From assembly GCF_002094855.1 (NCBI RefSeq), contig NZ_ARYN01000001.1, forward strand, positions 434,001-498,000: a stretch of DNA of 64,000 nt, in the 5' to 3' direction. This document shows positions 16,214 through 25,212 of this stretch, in pieces (positions within the stretch are counted from its first letter, which is position 1; every line of letters begins with the position of its first letter). Origin of the DNA: Zunongwangia atlantica 22II14-10F7. Its GTDB lineage: Bacteria; Bacteroidota; Bacteroidia; Flavobacteriales; Flavobacteriaceae. The notes under the pieces are model-generated. The model saw nothing but the letters and a program-made list of their open reading frames with translations, did not search any database and was not told where the DNA came from. The position numbers were made by a program, and so were the translations under genes.

Positions 16214-16287
16214 GCCGATGTAGCTCAGCTGGCTAGAGCAGCTGATTTGTAATCAGCAGGTCGTGGGTTCGAGTCCCTCCATCGGCT
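16214..16287 (+). tRNA. tRNA-Thr (TGT)
   Basis: 74 bases with acceptor arms GCCGATG/CATCGGC, D-loop AGCTGGCTAGAG, anticodon loop TTTGTAA (anticodon TGT) and T-arm GTGGGTTCGAGTCCCTC. CCA is not encoded. An identical copy lies at 35816-35889. Confidence 0.96.
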
Positions 16288-16376
16288 CTTGAAATTTTGA
16301 ATCTGAAAGCTTTGGTTTATCTAATTCGTTAAGGATTAATGAACTAAAATTTTTTCAAAAAATTTTTGAAAAAAGC

Positions 16377-16408
16377 TTTGGATGGTGCTGTAAAATTACT
16401 TTAATTTG
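16377..16408 (+). promoter_or_regulatory. tRNA-Tyr promoter, TTTG-20-TTAATTTG
   Basis: TTTG at 16377-16380, a 20-base spacer and TTAATTTG at 16401-16408, one mismatch from TAnnTTTG. A start about 7 bases further on would place the hairpin leader at 16420-16470 at the very 5' end of the transcript. Confidence 0.55.
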
Positions 16409-16413
16409 CAGCC

Positions 16414-16475
16414 GTTTTGATACCATCATAAAGCTGGCCTTCGGGTTGTAGTTCTATGAAATAATGGTATAGTAA
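16414..16475 (+). ncRNA. structured leader upstream of tRNA-Tyr with UUCG-capped stem
   Basis: Three nested helices can form: ATACCAT (16420-16426) with ATGGTAT (16464-16470), CATA (16427-16430) with TATG (16455-16458), and TGGCC (16435-16439) with GGTTG (16444-16448) closed by a TTCG tetraloop with the classical C-G closing pair. It lies between the promoter and tRNA-Tyr. It may be a 5' leader removed by RNase P or a small RNA. It is not a T-box type that I recognise. Confidence 0.4.
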
Positions 16476-16481
16476 TTTTGA

Positions 16482-16564
16482 GGGGAGATACTCAAGCGGC
16501 CAACGAGGACAGACTGTAAATCTGTTGGTTTTTACCTTCGCAGGTTCGAATCCTGCTCTCCCCA
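16482..16564 (+). tRNA. tRNA-Tyr (GTA)
   Basis: 83 bases with acceptor GGGGAGA/TCTCCCC, anticodon GTA in GACTGTAAATC, a long variable arm (TTGGTTTTTACCTTC region) as expected for class II tRNA-Tyr, and T-arm CAGGTTCGAATCCTG. CCA is not encoded. Confidence 0.95.
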
Positions 16565-16610
16565 CTTAAAATGAAACAGCTTAATTTATTTTAAGTTTTG
16601 TTTCTTCTAG

Positions 16611-16683
16611 GCGGGAGTAGCTCAGTTGGTAGAGCGTCAGCCTTCCAAGCTGAATGTCGCCGGTTCGAACCCGGTCTCCCGCT
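16611..16683 (+). tRNA. tRNA-Gly (TCC)
   Basis: 73 bases with acceptor GCGGGAG/CTCCCGC, anticodon loop CTTCCAA (TCC) and T-arm GCCGGTTCGAACCCGGT. It follows tRNA-Tyr by 46 bases in the same cluster. Confidence 0.95.
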
Positions 16684-16782
16684 CAACAAAATTATTAAAT
16701 GAGATCAATAATATCCGTAAGCTATTAGTAGCTTATGGTTTTTGTTGTTTAAAACAATTTGGTAGCAAGGCTATCTTTGTTT

Positions 16783-16854
16783 GCCGACGTAGCTCAGGGG
16801 TAGAGCGCTTCCTTGGTAAGGAAGAGGTCACGAGTTCAATTCTCGTCGTTGGCT
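16783..16854 (+). tRNA. tRNA-Thr (GGT)
   Basis: 72 bases with acceptor GCCGACG/CGTTGGC (one G-T pair), anticodon loop TTGGTAA (GGT) and T-arm CGAGTTCAATTCTCG. This is the second Thr isoacceptor of the cluster and lies 57 bases before tuf. Confidence 0.95.
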
Positions 16855-16911
16855 CTGGTTTAGTATAAAATTGAACACTAATATATAACTAAGATTAAAT
16901 AAGTATTAATT

Positions 16912-18099
16912 ATGGCAAAGGAAACTTATGATCGTTCCAAACCGCACTTAAATATCGGTACGATTGGACACGTAGATCACGGAAAAACTACTTTAACAGC
17001 AGCTATTACTAAGGTGTTAGCTGACGCTGGATATTCTGAAGCTAGAGCTTTCGATCAAATCGATAACGCTCCTGAAGAAAAAGATAGAGGTATTACTATT
17101 AACTCTTCTCACGTAGAGTACGCGACTGCAAACCGTCACTATGCTCACGTTGACTGTCCAGGTCACGCCGATTACGTAAAGAACATGGTAACTGGTGCTG
17201 CTCAGATGGACGGTGCTATCCTTGTTGTTGCTGCGACTGATGGTCCTATGCCACAAACTCGTGAGCACATCCTTCTTGGACGTCAGGTAGGTATTCCAAG
17301 AATCGTTGTGTTCTTAAATAAAGTTGACCTTGTAGATGATGAGGAGCTTCTTGAGCTAGTTGAAATGGAAGTAAGAGATTTACTTTCTTTTTACGAGTAT
17401 GATGGAGATAATGGTCCTGTAATTTCTGGATCTGCTTTAGGTGCTTTAGAAGGTGACGATAAATGGACTCAGTCTGTTTTAGATCTTATGGAAGCTGTTG
17501 ATAACTGGATTGAACTTCCTCAGCGTGATGTTGATAAGCCTTTCCTTTTACCAATCGAAGATGTATTCTCTATTACTGGTCGTGGTACTGTTGCAACTGG
17601 ACGTATCGAAACTGGTGTTGCTAACACTGGAGATCCTGTAGAGATCATTGGTATGGGAGCTGGAAAATTAACTTCTACTATTACTGGAGTTGAGATGTTC
17701 CGTAAAATCCTTGATAGAGGTGAAGCTGGAGATAACGTTGGTATCCTATTAAGAGGTATCGAGAAAACTCAGATCTCAAGAGGTATGGTAATTACTAAGC
17801 CTGGGTCTGTTACTCCTCACGCTAAATTTAAAGCAGAGGTTTATATCCTTAAGAAAGAAGAAGGTGGACGTCACACTCCATTCCATAATAACTACCGTCC
17901 TCAGTTCTACGTACGTACGACTGACGTGACAGGAACTATTAACCTTCCTGAAGGAGTAGAGATGGTAATGCCAGGTGATAACCTTACTATTACTGTAGAA
18001 TTGATTCAGCCTATTGCAATGAATGTTGGTCTACGTTTCGCTATCCGTGAAGGTGGTAGAACTGTAGGTGCTGGTCAGGTAACTGAAATTTTAGACTAA
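16912..18099 (+). CDS. tuf: elongation factor Tu
   Basis: 395 residues, usual length. The G1 loop GHVDHGKT is at residues 19-26, followed by the switch region [20 protein letters not shown] (G3) and NKVD (G4), then the two beta-barrel domains with [11 protein letters not shown] and the C-terminal [20 protein letters not shown]. It delivers aminoacyl-tRNA to the ribosome as a GTP complex. It sits inside a tRNA cluster (four upstream, tRNA-Trp downstream), a common bacterial order, and no fusA or rpsG adjoins. A hairpin at 18119-18143 follows. Confidence 0.98.
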   Translation: MAKETYDRSKPHLNIGTIGHVDHGKTTLTAAITKVLADAGYSEARAFDQIDNAPEEKDRGITINSSHVEYATANRHYAHVDCPGHADYVKNMVTGAAQMDGAILVVAATDGPMPQTREHILLGRQVGIPRIVVFLNKVDLVDDEELLELVEMEVRDLLSFYEYDGDNGPVISGSALGALEGDDKWTQSVLDLMEAVDNWIELPQRDVDKPFLLPIEDVFSITGRGTVATGRIETGVANTGDPVEIIGMGAGKLTSTITGVEMFRKILDRGEAGDNVGILLRGIEKTQISRGMVITKPGSVTPHAKFKAEVYILKKEEGGRHTPFHNNYRPQFYVRTTDVTGTINLPEGVEMVMPGDNLTITVELIQPIAMNVGLRFAIREGGRTVGAGQVTEILD

Positions 18100-18118
18100 T
18101 TATAGTTTGAACATATAA

Positions 18119-18156
18119 GGTATCCTGTGAAAAGCAGGATACCTTCTCTTTATCTT
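18119..18156 (+). terminator. hairpin after tuf
   Basis: GGTATCCTG (18119-18127), a 7-base loop, CAGGATACC (18135-18143), then the T-rich stretch TTCTCTTTATCTT that runs to tRNA-Trp. It is likely a partial terminator setting tuf apart from trnW-secE-nusG. Confidence 0.65.
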
Positions 18157-18229
18157 ACGGGTTTAGCTCAGTTGGTAGAGCACTGGTCTCCAAAACCAGG
18201 TGTCGGGAGTTCGAGCCTCTCAACCCGTG
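18157..18229 (+). tRNA. tRNA-Trp (CCA)
   Basis: 73 bases with acceptor ACGGGTT/AACCCGT and discriminator G, anticodon loop CTCCAAA (CCA) and T-arm GGGAGTTCGAGCCTCTC. It sits between tuf and secE, a classical bacterial arrangement, with secE starting 14 bases later. Confidence 0.96.
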
Positions 18230-18243
18230 CAAATACTTTAAGA

Positions 18244-18441
18244 ATGGCAGGAATTGTGAATTATATATCAGAGTCTTATAACGAATTGAAAAACCATGTT
18301 ACCTGGACAAGTTGGCCTGAAGCTCAAAGGCTAACAATTCTCGTAGCAGTTTTTTCTATTATTTTCTCATTAGCTATATGGGGTGTTGATACTTTATTTA
18401 ACACTGTGATTGAGGGATACTTTGAATGGGTAAAATCATAA
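18244..18441 (+). CDS. secE: preprotein translocase subunit SecE
   Basis: 65 residues from the ATG at 18244, MAGIVNYISESYNELKNHVT, with the conserved WTSWPEAQRLT segment and one C-terminal membrane helix (TILVAVFSIIFSLAIWGVDT). This is the minimal single-helix SecE of most bacteria, which clamps SecY in the translocon. A longer in-frame opening would run through tRNA-Trp and is rejected. nusG follows after 7 bases. Confidence 0.95.
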   Translation: MAGIVNYISESYNELKNHVTWTSWPEAQRLTILVAVFSIIFSLAIWGVDTLFNTVIEGYFEWVKS

Positions 18442-18448
18442 TTTAGTT

Positions 18449-19000
18449 ATGGCAGAGGTAAAGGATAAAAAATGGTATGTAGTTCGTGCCGTAAGTGGAC
18501 AGGAAAATAAAGTAAAAGATTATATAGAGCGTGAAATTTCCCATATGGGTATGGAAGATTGGGTGGATCAGGTTTTAGTTCCAACCGAAAAAGTTATCCA
18601 AATTAGAAATGGGAAGAAGATTAATAAGGAGAGAGTGTATTTTCCTGGATATATTATGATTCAGGCTAATCTTGGAGGTGAAATTCCACATATTATTAAG
18701 GGAATTAATGGTGTTATTGGTTTCTTAGGTGAAACTAAGGGAGGAGATCCTGTGCCATTGAGACAGTCAGAGGTTAATCGTATGCTTGGTAAAGTAGACG
18801 AATTATCTGTTAAGACTGATAATGTGGCTATTCCGTTTACATTAGGAGAGACTATTAAAGTTATAGATGGTCCTTTTAATGGTTTTAATGGTACCGTTGA
18901 AAAGATTAATGAAGAAAAGCGTAAGCTTGAAGTTATGGTTAAGATTTTTGGTAGAAAAACACCATTAGAACTTAGCTATATGCAAGTAGAGAAAATATAA
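18449..19000 (+). CDS. nusG: transcription termination/antitermination factor NusG
   Basis: 183 residues: NGN domain opening KKWYVVRAVSGQENKVKDYI with VLVPTEKVIQIRNGKK and VYFPGYIMIQ, then the C-terminal KOW domain (GETIKVIDGPFNGFNGTVEK). NusG binds RNA polymerase and links it to Rho or the ribosome. It is in the standard secE-nusG-rplK order, seven bases after secE. Confidence 0.97.
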   Translation: MAEVKDKKWYVVRAVSGQENKVKDYIEREISHMGMEDWVDQVLVPTEKVIQIRNGKKINKERVYFPGYIMIQANLGGEIPHIIKGINGVIGFLGETKGGDPVPLRQSEVNRMLGKVDELSVKTDNVAIPFTLGETIKVIDGPFNGFNGTVEKINEEKRKLEVMVKIFGRKTPLELSYMQVEKI

Positions 19001-19016
19001 TTGTTACAAATTTTTT

Positions 19017-19053
19017 GATAGTTTTTTATTTGCTTCCACTCTAATAAACTATC
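19017..19053 (+). promoter_or_regulatory. hairpin in the rplK leader
   Basis: GATAGTTT (19017-19024) pairs with AAACTATC (19046-19053), and TTATT (19026-19030) can extend it with AATAA (19043-19047). It lies 18 bases before the rplK ATG. In other bacteria the rplK-rplA leader is where L1 represses its own operon. I cannot confirm an L1 motif here. Confidence 0.35.
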
Positions 19054-19070
19054 TTCTAAAAATGTAAAAA

Positions 19071-19508
19071 ATGGCAAAAGAAGTAAGTAAAGTTGTAAAA
19101 CTACAAGTTCGCGGAGGTGCTGCTAACCCTTCACCACCAGTTGGACCTGCTTTAGGTGCTGCCGGAGTTAATATCATGGAATTTTGTAAACAATTCAATG
19201 GTAGAACTCAGGATAAACAAGGTAAAGTATTACCGGTAGTAATTACTGTTTATTCTGATAAATCATTTGATTTTGTTATCAAAACTCCACCAGCAGCAGT
19301 ACAGCTAATGGAAGCAGCAAAAACAAAGAAAGGTTCAGGAGAACCAAACAGAAAGAAAGTAGCAAGTGTATCTTGGGATCAGGTGAAAACTATTGCTGAA
19401 GATAAAATGCAAGATTTAAATGCATTTACAATCGAATCTGCAATGAAAATGGTCGCTGGTACAGCTCGTTCTATGGGTATAACAGTAAAGGGTGATGCAC
19501 CGTTTTAA
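19071..19508 (+). CDS. rplK: 50S ribosomal protein uL11
   Basis: 145 residues with the N-terminal [20 protein letters not shown] proline-rich switch and [17 protein letters not shown], then the RNA-binding C-terminal part ([19 protein letters not shown]). It forms the base of the L7/L12 stalk and the GTPase centre. rplA follows after 19 bases. Confidence 0.98.
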   Translation: MAKEVSKVVKLQVRGGAANPSPPVGPALGAAGVNIMEFCKQFNGRTQDKQGKVLPVVITVYSDKSFDFVIKTPPAAVQLMEAAKTKKGSGEPNRKKVASVSWDQVKTIAEDKMQDLNAFTIESAMKMVAGTARSMGITVKGDAPF

Positions 19509-19527
19509 TCCAAAAAGAATTTAGAAA

Positions 19528-20226
19528 ATGGCAAAGTTGACTAAAAAACAAAAAGAAGCTCAATCTAAAATCGAAAAGGGTAAAGCCTATACGGTTGCTG
19601 AAGCTTCTGCTTTGATCAAAGAAGTTTCTAGCGAGAGCTTTGACGCTTCTGTGGATTTAGCGGTTCGTTTAAATGTAGATCCTCGTAAAGCCAATCAAAT
19701 GGTAAGAGGAGTTGTAACATTACCTCATGGAACTGGTAAAGATGTGAAAGTTCTTGCTTTAGTAACTCCAGATAAAGAAGAGGAAGCTAAGAATGCAGGG
19801 GCAGATTATGTTGGTCTTGACGAATACCTAGATAAAATTAAAGGTGGTTGGACAGATGTAGATGTAATTATCACTATGCCTAGCGTAATGGGTAAATTAG
19901 GTCCTTTAGGACGTGTTTTGGGTCCAAGAGGTTTAATGCCAAACCCTAAAACTGGTACAGTTACTATGGATATCGCTAAAGCAGTATCTGATGTTAAAGC
20001 TGGTAAAATCGACTTTAAGGTTGATAAAACTGGTATCGTACATGCAGGAATTGGTAAGGTATCTTTTAACCCAGAAAAAATCGCTGGTAACGCAAGAGAA
20101 TTATTAACTACGCTTGTAAAACTAAAACCTCAGGCAGCAAAGGGTGTATACATTAAAAGTATCCACATGTCCAGTACAATGGGGCCTGGTGTAGCTATTG
20201 ATACAAAAAGGTTTACTGAGCAATAA
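19528..20226 (+). CDS. rplA: 50S ribosomal protein uL1
   Basis: 232 residues with the conserved [53 protein letters not shown] and [12 protein letters not shown] blocks. It builds the L1 stalk at the E site and in many bacteria represses its own operon. rplJ begins 9 bases downstream. Confidence 0.98.
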   Translation: MAKLTKKQKEAQSKIEKGKAYTVAEASALIKEVSSESFDASVDLAVRLNVDPRKANQMVRGVVTLPHGTGKDVKVLALVTPDKEEEAKNAGADYVGLDEYLDKIKGGWTDVDVIITMPSVMGKLGPLGRVLGPRGLMPNPKTGTVTMDIAKAVSDVKAGKIDFKVDKTGIVHAGIGKVSFNPEKIAGNARELLTTLVKLKPQAAKGVYIKSIHMSSTMGPGVAIDTKRFTEQ

Positions 20227-20235
20227 TTAGGTATT

Positions 20236-20757
20236 ATGACAAGAGAAGAAAAATCAAAAGTAATAGAAGATTTAACTGCCCAGTTAGCTGATACTTCAAC
20301 TATCTATATTGCAGATATCTCAGGTTTAGATGCCGGAACAACCTCTAATTTACGTAGAGCTTGTTTTAAAGCTAATGTAAAACTTGCGGTAGTTAAGAAT
20401 ACGTTACTTACTAAAGCAATGGAAGCTTCAGATAAAGATTTCGGAGATCTTCCTACTACTTTAAAGGGTAACACCTCGATAATGATTGCTGAAACTGGTA
20501 ATGCTCCAGCTAAAGTGATCAAAGAATTCAGAAAGAAAAACGAAAAACCAATTCTTAAAGGAGCTTTTATTGATGAAGCTATTTATGTTGGAGATGAGTA
20601 CTTAGAAGCTCTTTCTAATATTAAATCTAAAGAAGAGGTTATTGGGGATATTATTGGATTACTTCAATCTCCTGCTAAAAATGTTGTTTCTGCACTTAAA
20701 TCTAGTGGAGGAAAAATTGCAGGAATCCTTAAGACACTTTCAGAAAAAGAGGACTAG
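20236..20757 (+). CDS. rplJ: 50S ribosomal protein uL10
   Basis: 173 residues, MTREEKSKVIEDLTAQLADT, with LRRACFKANVKLAVVKNTLL and a C-terminal helix for L7/L12 binding. It anchors the L7/L12 dimers on the ribosome. No extended L10 leader is present because rplA ends just 9 bases before, so any L10/L12 autoregulation must act elsewhere in the transcript. Confidence 0.97.
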   Translation: MTREEKSKVIEDLTAQLADTSTIYIADISGLDAGTTSNLRRACFKANVKLAVVKNTLLTKAMEASDKDFGDLPTTLKGNTSIMIAETGNAPAKVIKEFRKKNEKPILKGAFIDEAIYVGDEYLEALSNIKSKEEVIGDIIGLLQSPAKNVVSALKSSGGKIAGILKTLSEKED

Positions 20758-20814
20758 TATAGTACGCACTTTTTAATAAATATAACTTTTACAAAAATTT
20801 TAAAACGATAGAAA

Positions 20815-21192
20815 ATGGCAGATTTAAAAGAATTCGCAGAACAATTAGTTAACTTAACAGTTAAAGAAGTTAATGAGTTAGCTGATATATTAAAAGAAGA
20901 GTATGGTATTGAGCCTGCAGCTGCAGCTGTAGCTGTTGCTGGTGGTGCTGCTGCTGGTGGCGATGACGCTGCTGAAGAGCAAACTGAATTTGACGTAATT
21001 CTTAAAGCTCCAGGAGGATCTAAATTAGCTGTAGTTAAGTTAGTAAAAGAATTAACAGGTCTTGGACTTAAAGATGCTAAGGAATTAGTTGACGGTGCTC
21101 CAAAACCAGTTAAGGAAGGAGTTTCTAAAGATGAAGCAGAAGCTTTAAAATCTCAATTAGAAGAAGCAGGAGCTGAGGTTGAGCTTAAATAA
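20815..21192 (+). CDS. rplL: 50S ribosomal protein bL12 (L7/L12)
   Basis: 125 residues: N-terminal dimerisation domain [20 protein letters not shown], an Ala/Gly-rich hinge ([20 protein letters not shown]) and the C-terminal factor-binding domain with [20 protein letters not shown] and [20 protein letters not shown]. It recruits translation GTPases. A strong hairpin with a T-tract follows before rpoB. Confidence 0.98.
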   Translation: MADLKEFAEQLVNLTVKEVNELADILKEEYGIEPAAAAVAVAGGAAAGGDDAAEEQTEFDVILKAPGGSKLAVVKLVKELTGLGLKDAKELVDGAPKPVKEGVSKDEAEALKSQLEEAGAEVELK

Positions 21193-21216
21193 GCTTGACG
21201 AGAGCAATATTATTTA

Positions 21217-21260
21217 GGTTTAGACCTCAGGATTTACTCCTGAAGGTCTAAACCCTTTTT
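21217..21260 (+). terminator. rplL-rpoB attenuator
   Basis: GGTTTAGACCT (21217-21227) pairs with AGGTCTAAACC (21244-21254), with an inner CAGGA/TCCTG stem, followed by CTTTTTG. It is a strong intrinsic-type hairpin at the place where bacteria often attenuate from ribosomal-protein to polymerase genes. Confidence 0.75.
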
Positions 21261-21322
21261 GCGTATATAGAGCTAAGGCTTTTTCGCAACCATTTTTTAT
21301 ATAAATTATAATCCGTCCATTG

Positions 21323-24300
21323 ATGTTAGCAAAGCAAACTGAAAGATTTAGTTTCTCTTCTGTAAAGAACAGACCTGATTATCCAGATTTTTTGGATATT
21401 CAGATCAAGTCTTTCCAGGATTTCTTTCAATTAGAAACAAAATCAGAAGAGCGGGGAAATGAAGGTCTTTATAATACCTTCCTTGAAAACTTCCCAATTA
21501 CGGATACCCGTAACCAATTTGTATTAGAATTTTTAGATTATTTTGTAGACCCACCAAGATATTCTATTCAAGAGTGTATTGAGCGTGGTCTAACTTATAG
21601 TGTGCCTTTAAAAGCAAGGTTAAAACTATATTGTACGGATCCGGAACATGAGGATTTTGAAACCATCGTACAGGATGTTTATTTAGGAACTATTCCTTAT
21701 ATGACTCCTAGTGGGACTTTTTGTATTAATGGAGCAGAGCGTGTTGTAGTTTCTCAGCTTCACCGTTCTCCAGGAGTATTCTTTGGACAATCTTTCCATG
21801 CAAATGGAACAAAATTATATTCTGCCAGAGTAATTCCTTTTAAAGGATCTTGGATAGAATTTGCTACCGATATTAATAGCGTTATGTACGCTTATATCGA
21901 TAGAAAGAAAAAATTACCTGTAACAACTCTTTTCCGCGCAATTGGATTTGAACGCGATAAAGATATTCTTGAAATATTTGATCTTGCAGAAGAGATTAAA
22001 GTTTCAAAAACAGGTCTTAAGAAATATTTAGGTAGAAAGTTAGCTGCTCGTGTACTTAATACATGGTACGAAGACTTCGTAGATGAGGATACAGGTGAAG
22101 TAGTGTCTATCGAGCGTAACGAGATTGTTTTAGATCGTGATACTGAATTAGATAAGGATCACATAGAAGAGATTCTAGAAACAGGTGTTAAAACAATTCT
22201 TCTTCATAAAGAAGATAATTCTACTGGTGATTATGCAATTATACATAATACACTTCAAAAGGATCCAACAAACTCAGAGAAAGAGGCAGTAGAGCATATC
22301 TACCGTCAATTACGTAACGCTGAACCGCCAGATGAAGAAACTGCTCGTGGAATAATTGATAAATTATTCTTCTCAGATCAGCGTTATAGCTTAGGAGAAG
22401 TTGGTCGTTATAGAATGAACAAAAAACTTGGTCTTGATGTAGCTATGGATAAGCAGGTGCTTACCAAAGAAGATATCATTACCATTGTAAAATATTTAAT
22501 AGAGTTAATTAACTCTAAAGCTGAGATTGATGATATCGATCACTTATCAAACCGTCGTGTTAGAACTGTAGGAGAACAGTTGTCTCAGCAATTTGGTGTT
22601 GGTCTTGCGCGTATGGCTCGTACTATTCGTGAAAGAATGAATGTTAGAGATAATGAGGTATTTACACCTATCGATCTTATTAATGCAAAGACATTGTCTT
22701 CTGTAATTAATTCATTTTTTGGTACCAACCAGCTTTCTCAGTTTATGGATCAAACAAACCCATTAGCTGAGATTACGCATAAACGTCGTCTTTCAGCCTT
22801 AGGACCTGGAGGTCTTTCAAGAGAGCGTGCTGGATTCGAGGTTCGTGACGTTCACTATACTCACTACGGAAGATTATGTCCTATTGAGACTCCTGAAGGT
22901 CCAAACATTGGTCTTATTTCTTCACTTTCTGTATATGCGAAAGTAAATGGAATGGGATTCATTGAAACACCTTATAGAACTGTTGAAGATGGTAAAATCA
23001 ATATCTCTGAAGAGCCTATTTATTTAAGCGCTGAAGAAGAGGAAGGAAAGAAAATTGCTCAGGCAAACATTCCTTTAGGAGAAGATGGAACTATCGATAC
23101 AGATAAAGTTATTGCTCGTATGGAGGGTGACTTCCCGGTTGTAGATCCAAAAGAGGTTCATTATACCGATGTTGCACCAAACCAGATTTCATCAATTTCT
23201 GCATCATTAATTCCTTTCTTGGAGCATGATGATGCGAACCGTGCATTGATGGGATCTAACATGATGCGTCAGGCAGTTCCATTATTAAGAGCAGATTCTC
23301 CAATCGTAGGAACAGGATTGGAAAGACAGGTAGCTACAGATTCTCGTGTATTAATTAATGCCGAAGGAGAAGGAGAAGTAGAATATGTAGATGCGCAAAA
23401 GATTACAATTAAATACGATCGTACTGAAGAAGAAAGAATGGTAAGTTTCGATTCAGATTCTAAAACTTACGATCTTATTAAATTCCGTAAAACTAACCAG
23501 GGAACGTCTATCAACCTTAAGCCTATTGTAAGCGTTGGTGATAGAGTAACTAAAGGGCAGGTATTATGCCAGGGTTATGCAACTGATAAAGGTGAATTAG
23601 CGCTTGGACGTAATATGAAAGTTGCCTTTATGCCTTGGAAGGGATATAACTTTGAGGATGCGATTGTAATTTCAGAAAAAGTTGTAAGAGATGATATCTT
23701 TACTTCTATTCATATCGATGAGTATTCTTTAGAGGTTCGTGATACTAAATTAGGTAACGAAGAGCTTACTAATGATATTCCTAACGTATCTGAAGATGCT
23801 ACTAAGGATCTTGATGAGCACGGTATGATTAGAGTTGGTGCTGAAGTGAAGCCTGGAGATATTCTTATTGGTAAGATCACTCCAAAAGGAGAAAGTGATC
23901 CTACACCAGAAGAAAAACTTCTTAGAGCAATCTTTGGTGATAAAGCAGGAGATGTTAAGGATGCTTCGTTAAAAGCTTCACCATCATTAAGTGGTGTGGT
24001 AATTAACAAGAAGTTATTTGCTCGTGCAATTAAAGATAAACGAAAGAGAGCACAGGATAAAGAAGATGTTGCAGTTTTAGAGAAAAAGTACGAAGCTAAA
24101 TTTGCTGTACTTAAATCTCAATTAGTAGATAAATTATTTGCTATCGTTGGTGGAAAAACAGCTCAGGGTGTACAAAATGATCTAGGAGAGGAAGTATTAC
24201 CAAAAGGTAAGAAGTATACATTAAAGATGTTAAATTCTGTAGATGATTATACTCACCTTACTCAGGGAATCTGGACAACAGATGATCATACTAATGCACT

Positions 24301-25135
24301 TGTAGCAGATCTTCTACACAATTATAAAATTAAAGAGAACGATCTTCAAGGTAACTTAAGAAGAGAGAAGTTTACAATCTCTGTAGGGGATGAGCTTCCT
24401 TCAGGTATCTTAAAACTTGCTAAAGTTTATATCGCTAAGAAACGTAAGCTTAAGGTGGGTGATAAGATGGCAGGACGTCACGGTAACAAAGGTATTGTTG
24501 CTCGTATTGTACGTCAGGAAGATATGCCATTCTTAGATGATGGAACTCCGGTTGATATTGTATTGAACCCACTTGGGGTACCTTCTCGTATGAACATTGG
24601 TCAGATTTATGAAACTGTTCTTGGATGGGCAGGTCAAAAATTAGGTAAGAAGTATGCAACACCAATTTTTGATGGTGCATCTTTAGACAAGATCAATGAA
24701 TTAACAGACGAGGCAGGAATTCCACGTTTTGGTCATACTTATCTATTTGATGGTGGTACAGGTGAGCGTTTTGATCAAAGAGCTACAGTAGGTGTTATTT
24801 ATATGCTGAAATTAGGTCACATGATTGATGATAAAATGCATGCTCGTTCAATTGGGCCATACTCTCTTATTACTCAGCAACCACTTGGTGGTAAAGCTCA
24901 GTTTGGAGGTCAGCGTTTTGGTGAGATGGAGGTTTGGGCTCTTGAGGCATACGGTGCTTCAAGTACCTTAAGAGAAATCTTAACCGTAAAATCTGATGAC
25001 GTGATAGGAAGGGCTAAAACTTACGAAAGTATCGTTAAAGGAGAGCCTATGCCAGAACCAGGATTACCAGAATCTTTCAATGTATTGATGCATGAGTTGA
25101 AAGGTCTTGGACTGGATTTAAAATTAGAAGAATAA
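21323..25135 (+). CDS. rpoB: RNA polymerase beta subunit
   Basis: 1270 residues from the ATG at 21323 (an adjacent in-frame TTG is less likely). Typical blocks include [20 protein letters not shown], the rifampicin-pocket region [20 protein letters not shown] with [49 protein letters not shown] and the C-terminal [20 protein letters not shown]. The rifampicin cluster shows the common sensitive residues (Gln, Asp, His and Ser in [19 protein letters not shown]). It is separated from rplL by an attenuator and from rpoC by a terminator-like hairpin. Confidence 0.98.
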   Translation: MLAKQTERFSFSSVKNRPDYPDFLDIQIKSFQDFFQLETKSEERGNEGLYNTFLENFPITDTRNQFVLEFLDYFVDPPRYSIQECIERGLTYSVPLKARLKLYCTDPEHEDFETIVQDVYLGTIPYMTPSGTFCINGAERVVVSQLHRSPGVFFGQSFHANGTKLYSARVIPFKGSWIEFATDINSVMYAYIDRKKKLPVTTLFRAIGFERDKDILEIFDLAEEIKVSKTGLKKYLGRKLAARVLNTWYEDFVDEDTGEVVSIERNEIVLDRDTELDKDHIEEILETGVKTILLHKEDNSTGDYAIIHNTLQKDPTNSEKEAVEHIYRQLRNAEPPDEETARGIIDKLFFSDQRYSLGEVGRYRMNKKLGLDVAMDKQVLTKEDIITIVKYLIELINSKAEIDDIDHLSNRRVRTVGEQLSQQFGVGLARMARTIRERMNVRDNEVFTPIDLINAKTLSSVINSFFGTNQLSQFMDQTNPLAEITHKRRLSALGPGGLSRERAGFEVRDVHYTHYGRLCPIETPEGPNIGLISSLSVYAKVNGMGFIETPYRTVEDGKINISEEPIYLSAEEEEGKKIAQANIPLGEDGTIDTDKVIARMEGDFPVVDPKEVHYTDVAPNQISSISASLIPFLEHDDANRALMGSNMMRQAVPLLRADSPIVGTGLERQVATDSRVLINAEGEGEVEYVDAQKITIKYDRTEEERMVSFDSDSKTYDLIKFRKTNQGTSINLKPIVSVGDRVTKGQVLCQGYATDKGELALGRNMKVAFMPWKGYNFEDAIVISEKVVRDDIFTSIHIDEYSLEVRDTKLGNEELTNDIPNVSEDATKDLDEHGMIRVGAEVKPGDILIGKITPKGESDPTPEEKLLRAIFGDKAGDVKDASLKASPSLSGVVINKKLFARAIKDKRKRAQDKEDVAVLEKKYEAKFAVLKSQLVDKLFAIVGGKTAQGVQNDLGEEVLPKGKKYTLKMLNSVDDYTHLTQGIWTTDDHTNALVADLLHNYKIKENDLQGNLRREKFTISVGDELPSGILKLAKVYIAKKRKLKVGDKMAGRHGNKGIVARIVRQEDMPFLDDGTPVDIVLNPLGVPSRMNIGQIYETVLGWAGQKLGKKYATPIFDGASLDKINELTDEAGIPRFGHTYLFDGGTGERFDQRATVGVIYMLKLGHMIDDKMHARSIGPYSLITQQPLGGKAQFGGQRFGEMEVWALEAYGASSTLREILTVKSDDVIGRAKTYESIVKGEPMPEPGLPESFNVLMHELKGLGLDLKLEE

Positions 25136-25148
25136 AACACTGCTTTTT

Positions 25149-25176
25149 CGGAGCGGGTCTAACCGCTCCGATTTTT
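25149..25176 (+). terminator. terminator-like hairpin between rpoB and rpoC
   Basis: CGGAGCGG (25149-25156), loop GTCTAA, CCGCTCCG (25163-25170), then ATTTTT, in the 77-base gap between rpoB and rpoC. It is an 8-bp GC-rich perfect stem with a short T-tract, also preceded by CTTTTT on the left. Confidence 0.65.
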
Positions 25177-25212
25177 CAGTATTTTCACAATAATTAGATA
25201 GCAGCATTTATT

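Noticed and set aside
16772-16779. TATCTTTG as a promoter for tRNA-Thr(GGT)
   Set aside because: It ends only three bases before the tRNA, so transcription would start inside the mature tRNA, and there is no -33 box at the right distance.
16626-16868. Plus-strand open frame of 80 codons after tRNA-Tyr
   Set aside because: It is made of tRNA-Gly and tRNA-Thr(GGT) sequence read through; both tRNAs are complete and well folded.
18127-18243. Longer N-terminus for SecE
   Set aside because: It would read through the hairpin after tuf and all of tRNA-Trp. The ATG at 18244 gives the normal 65-residue SecE.
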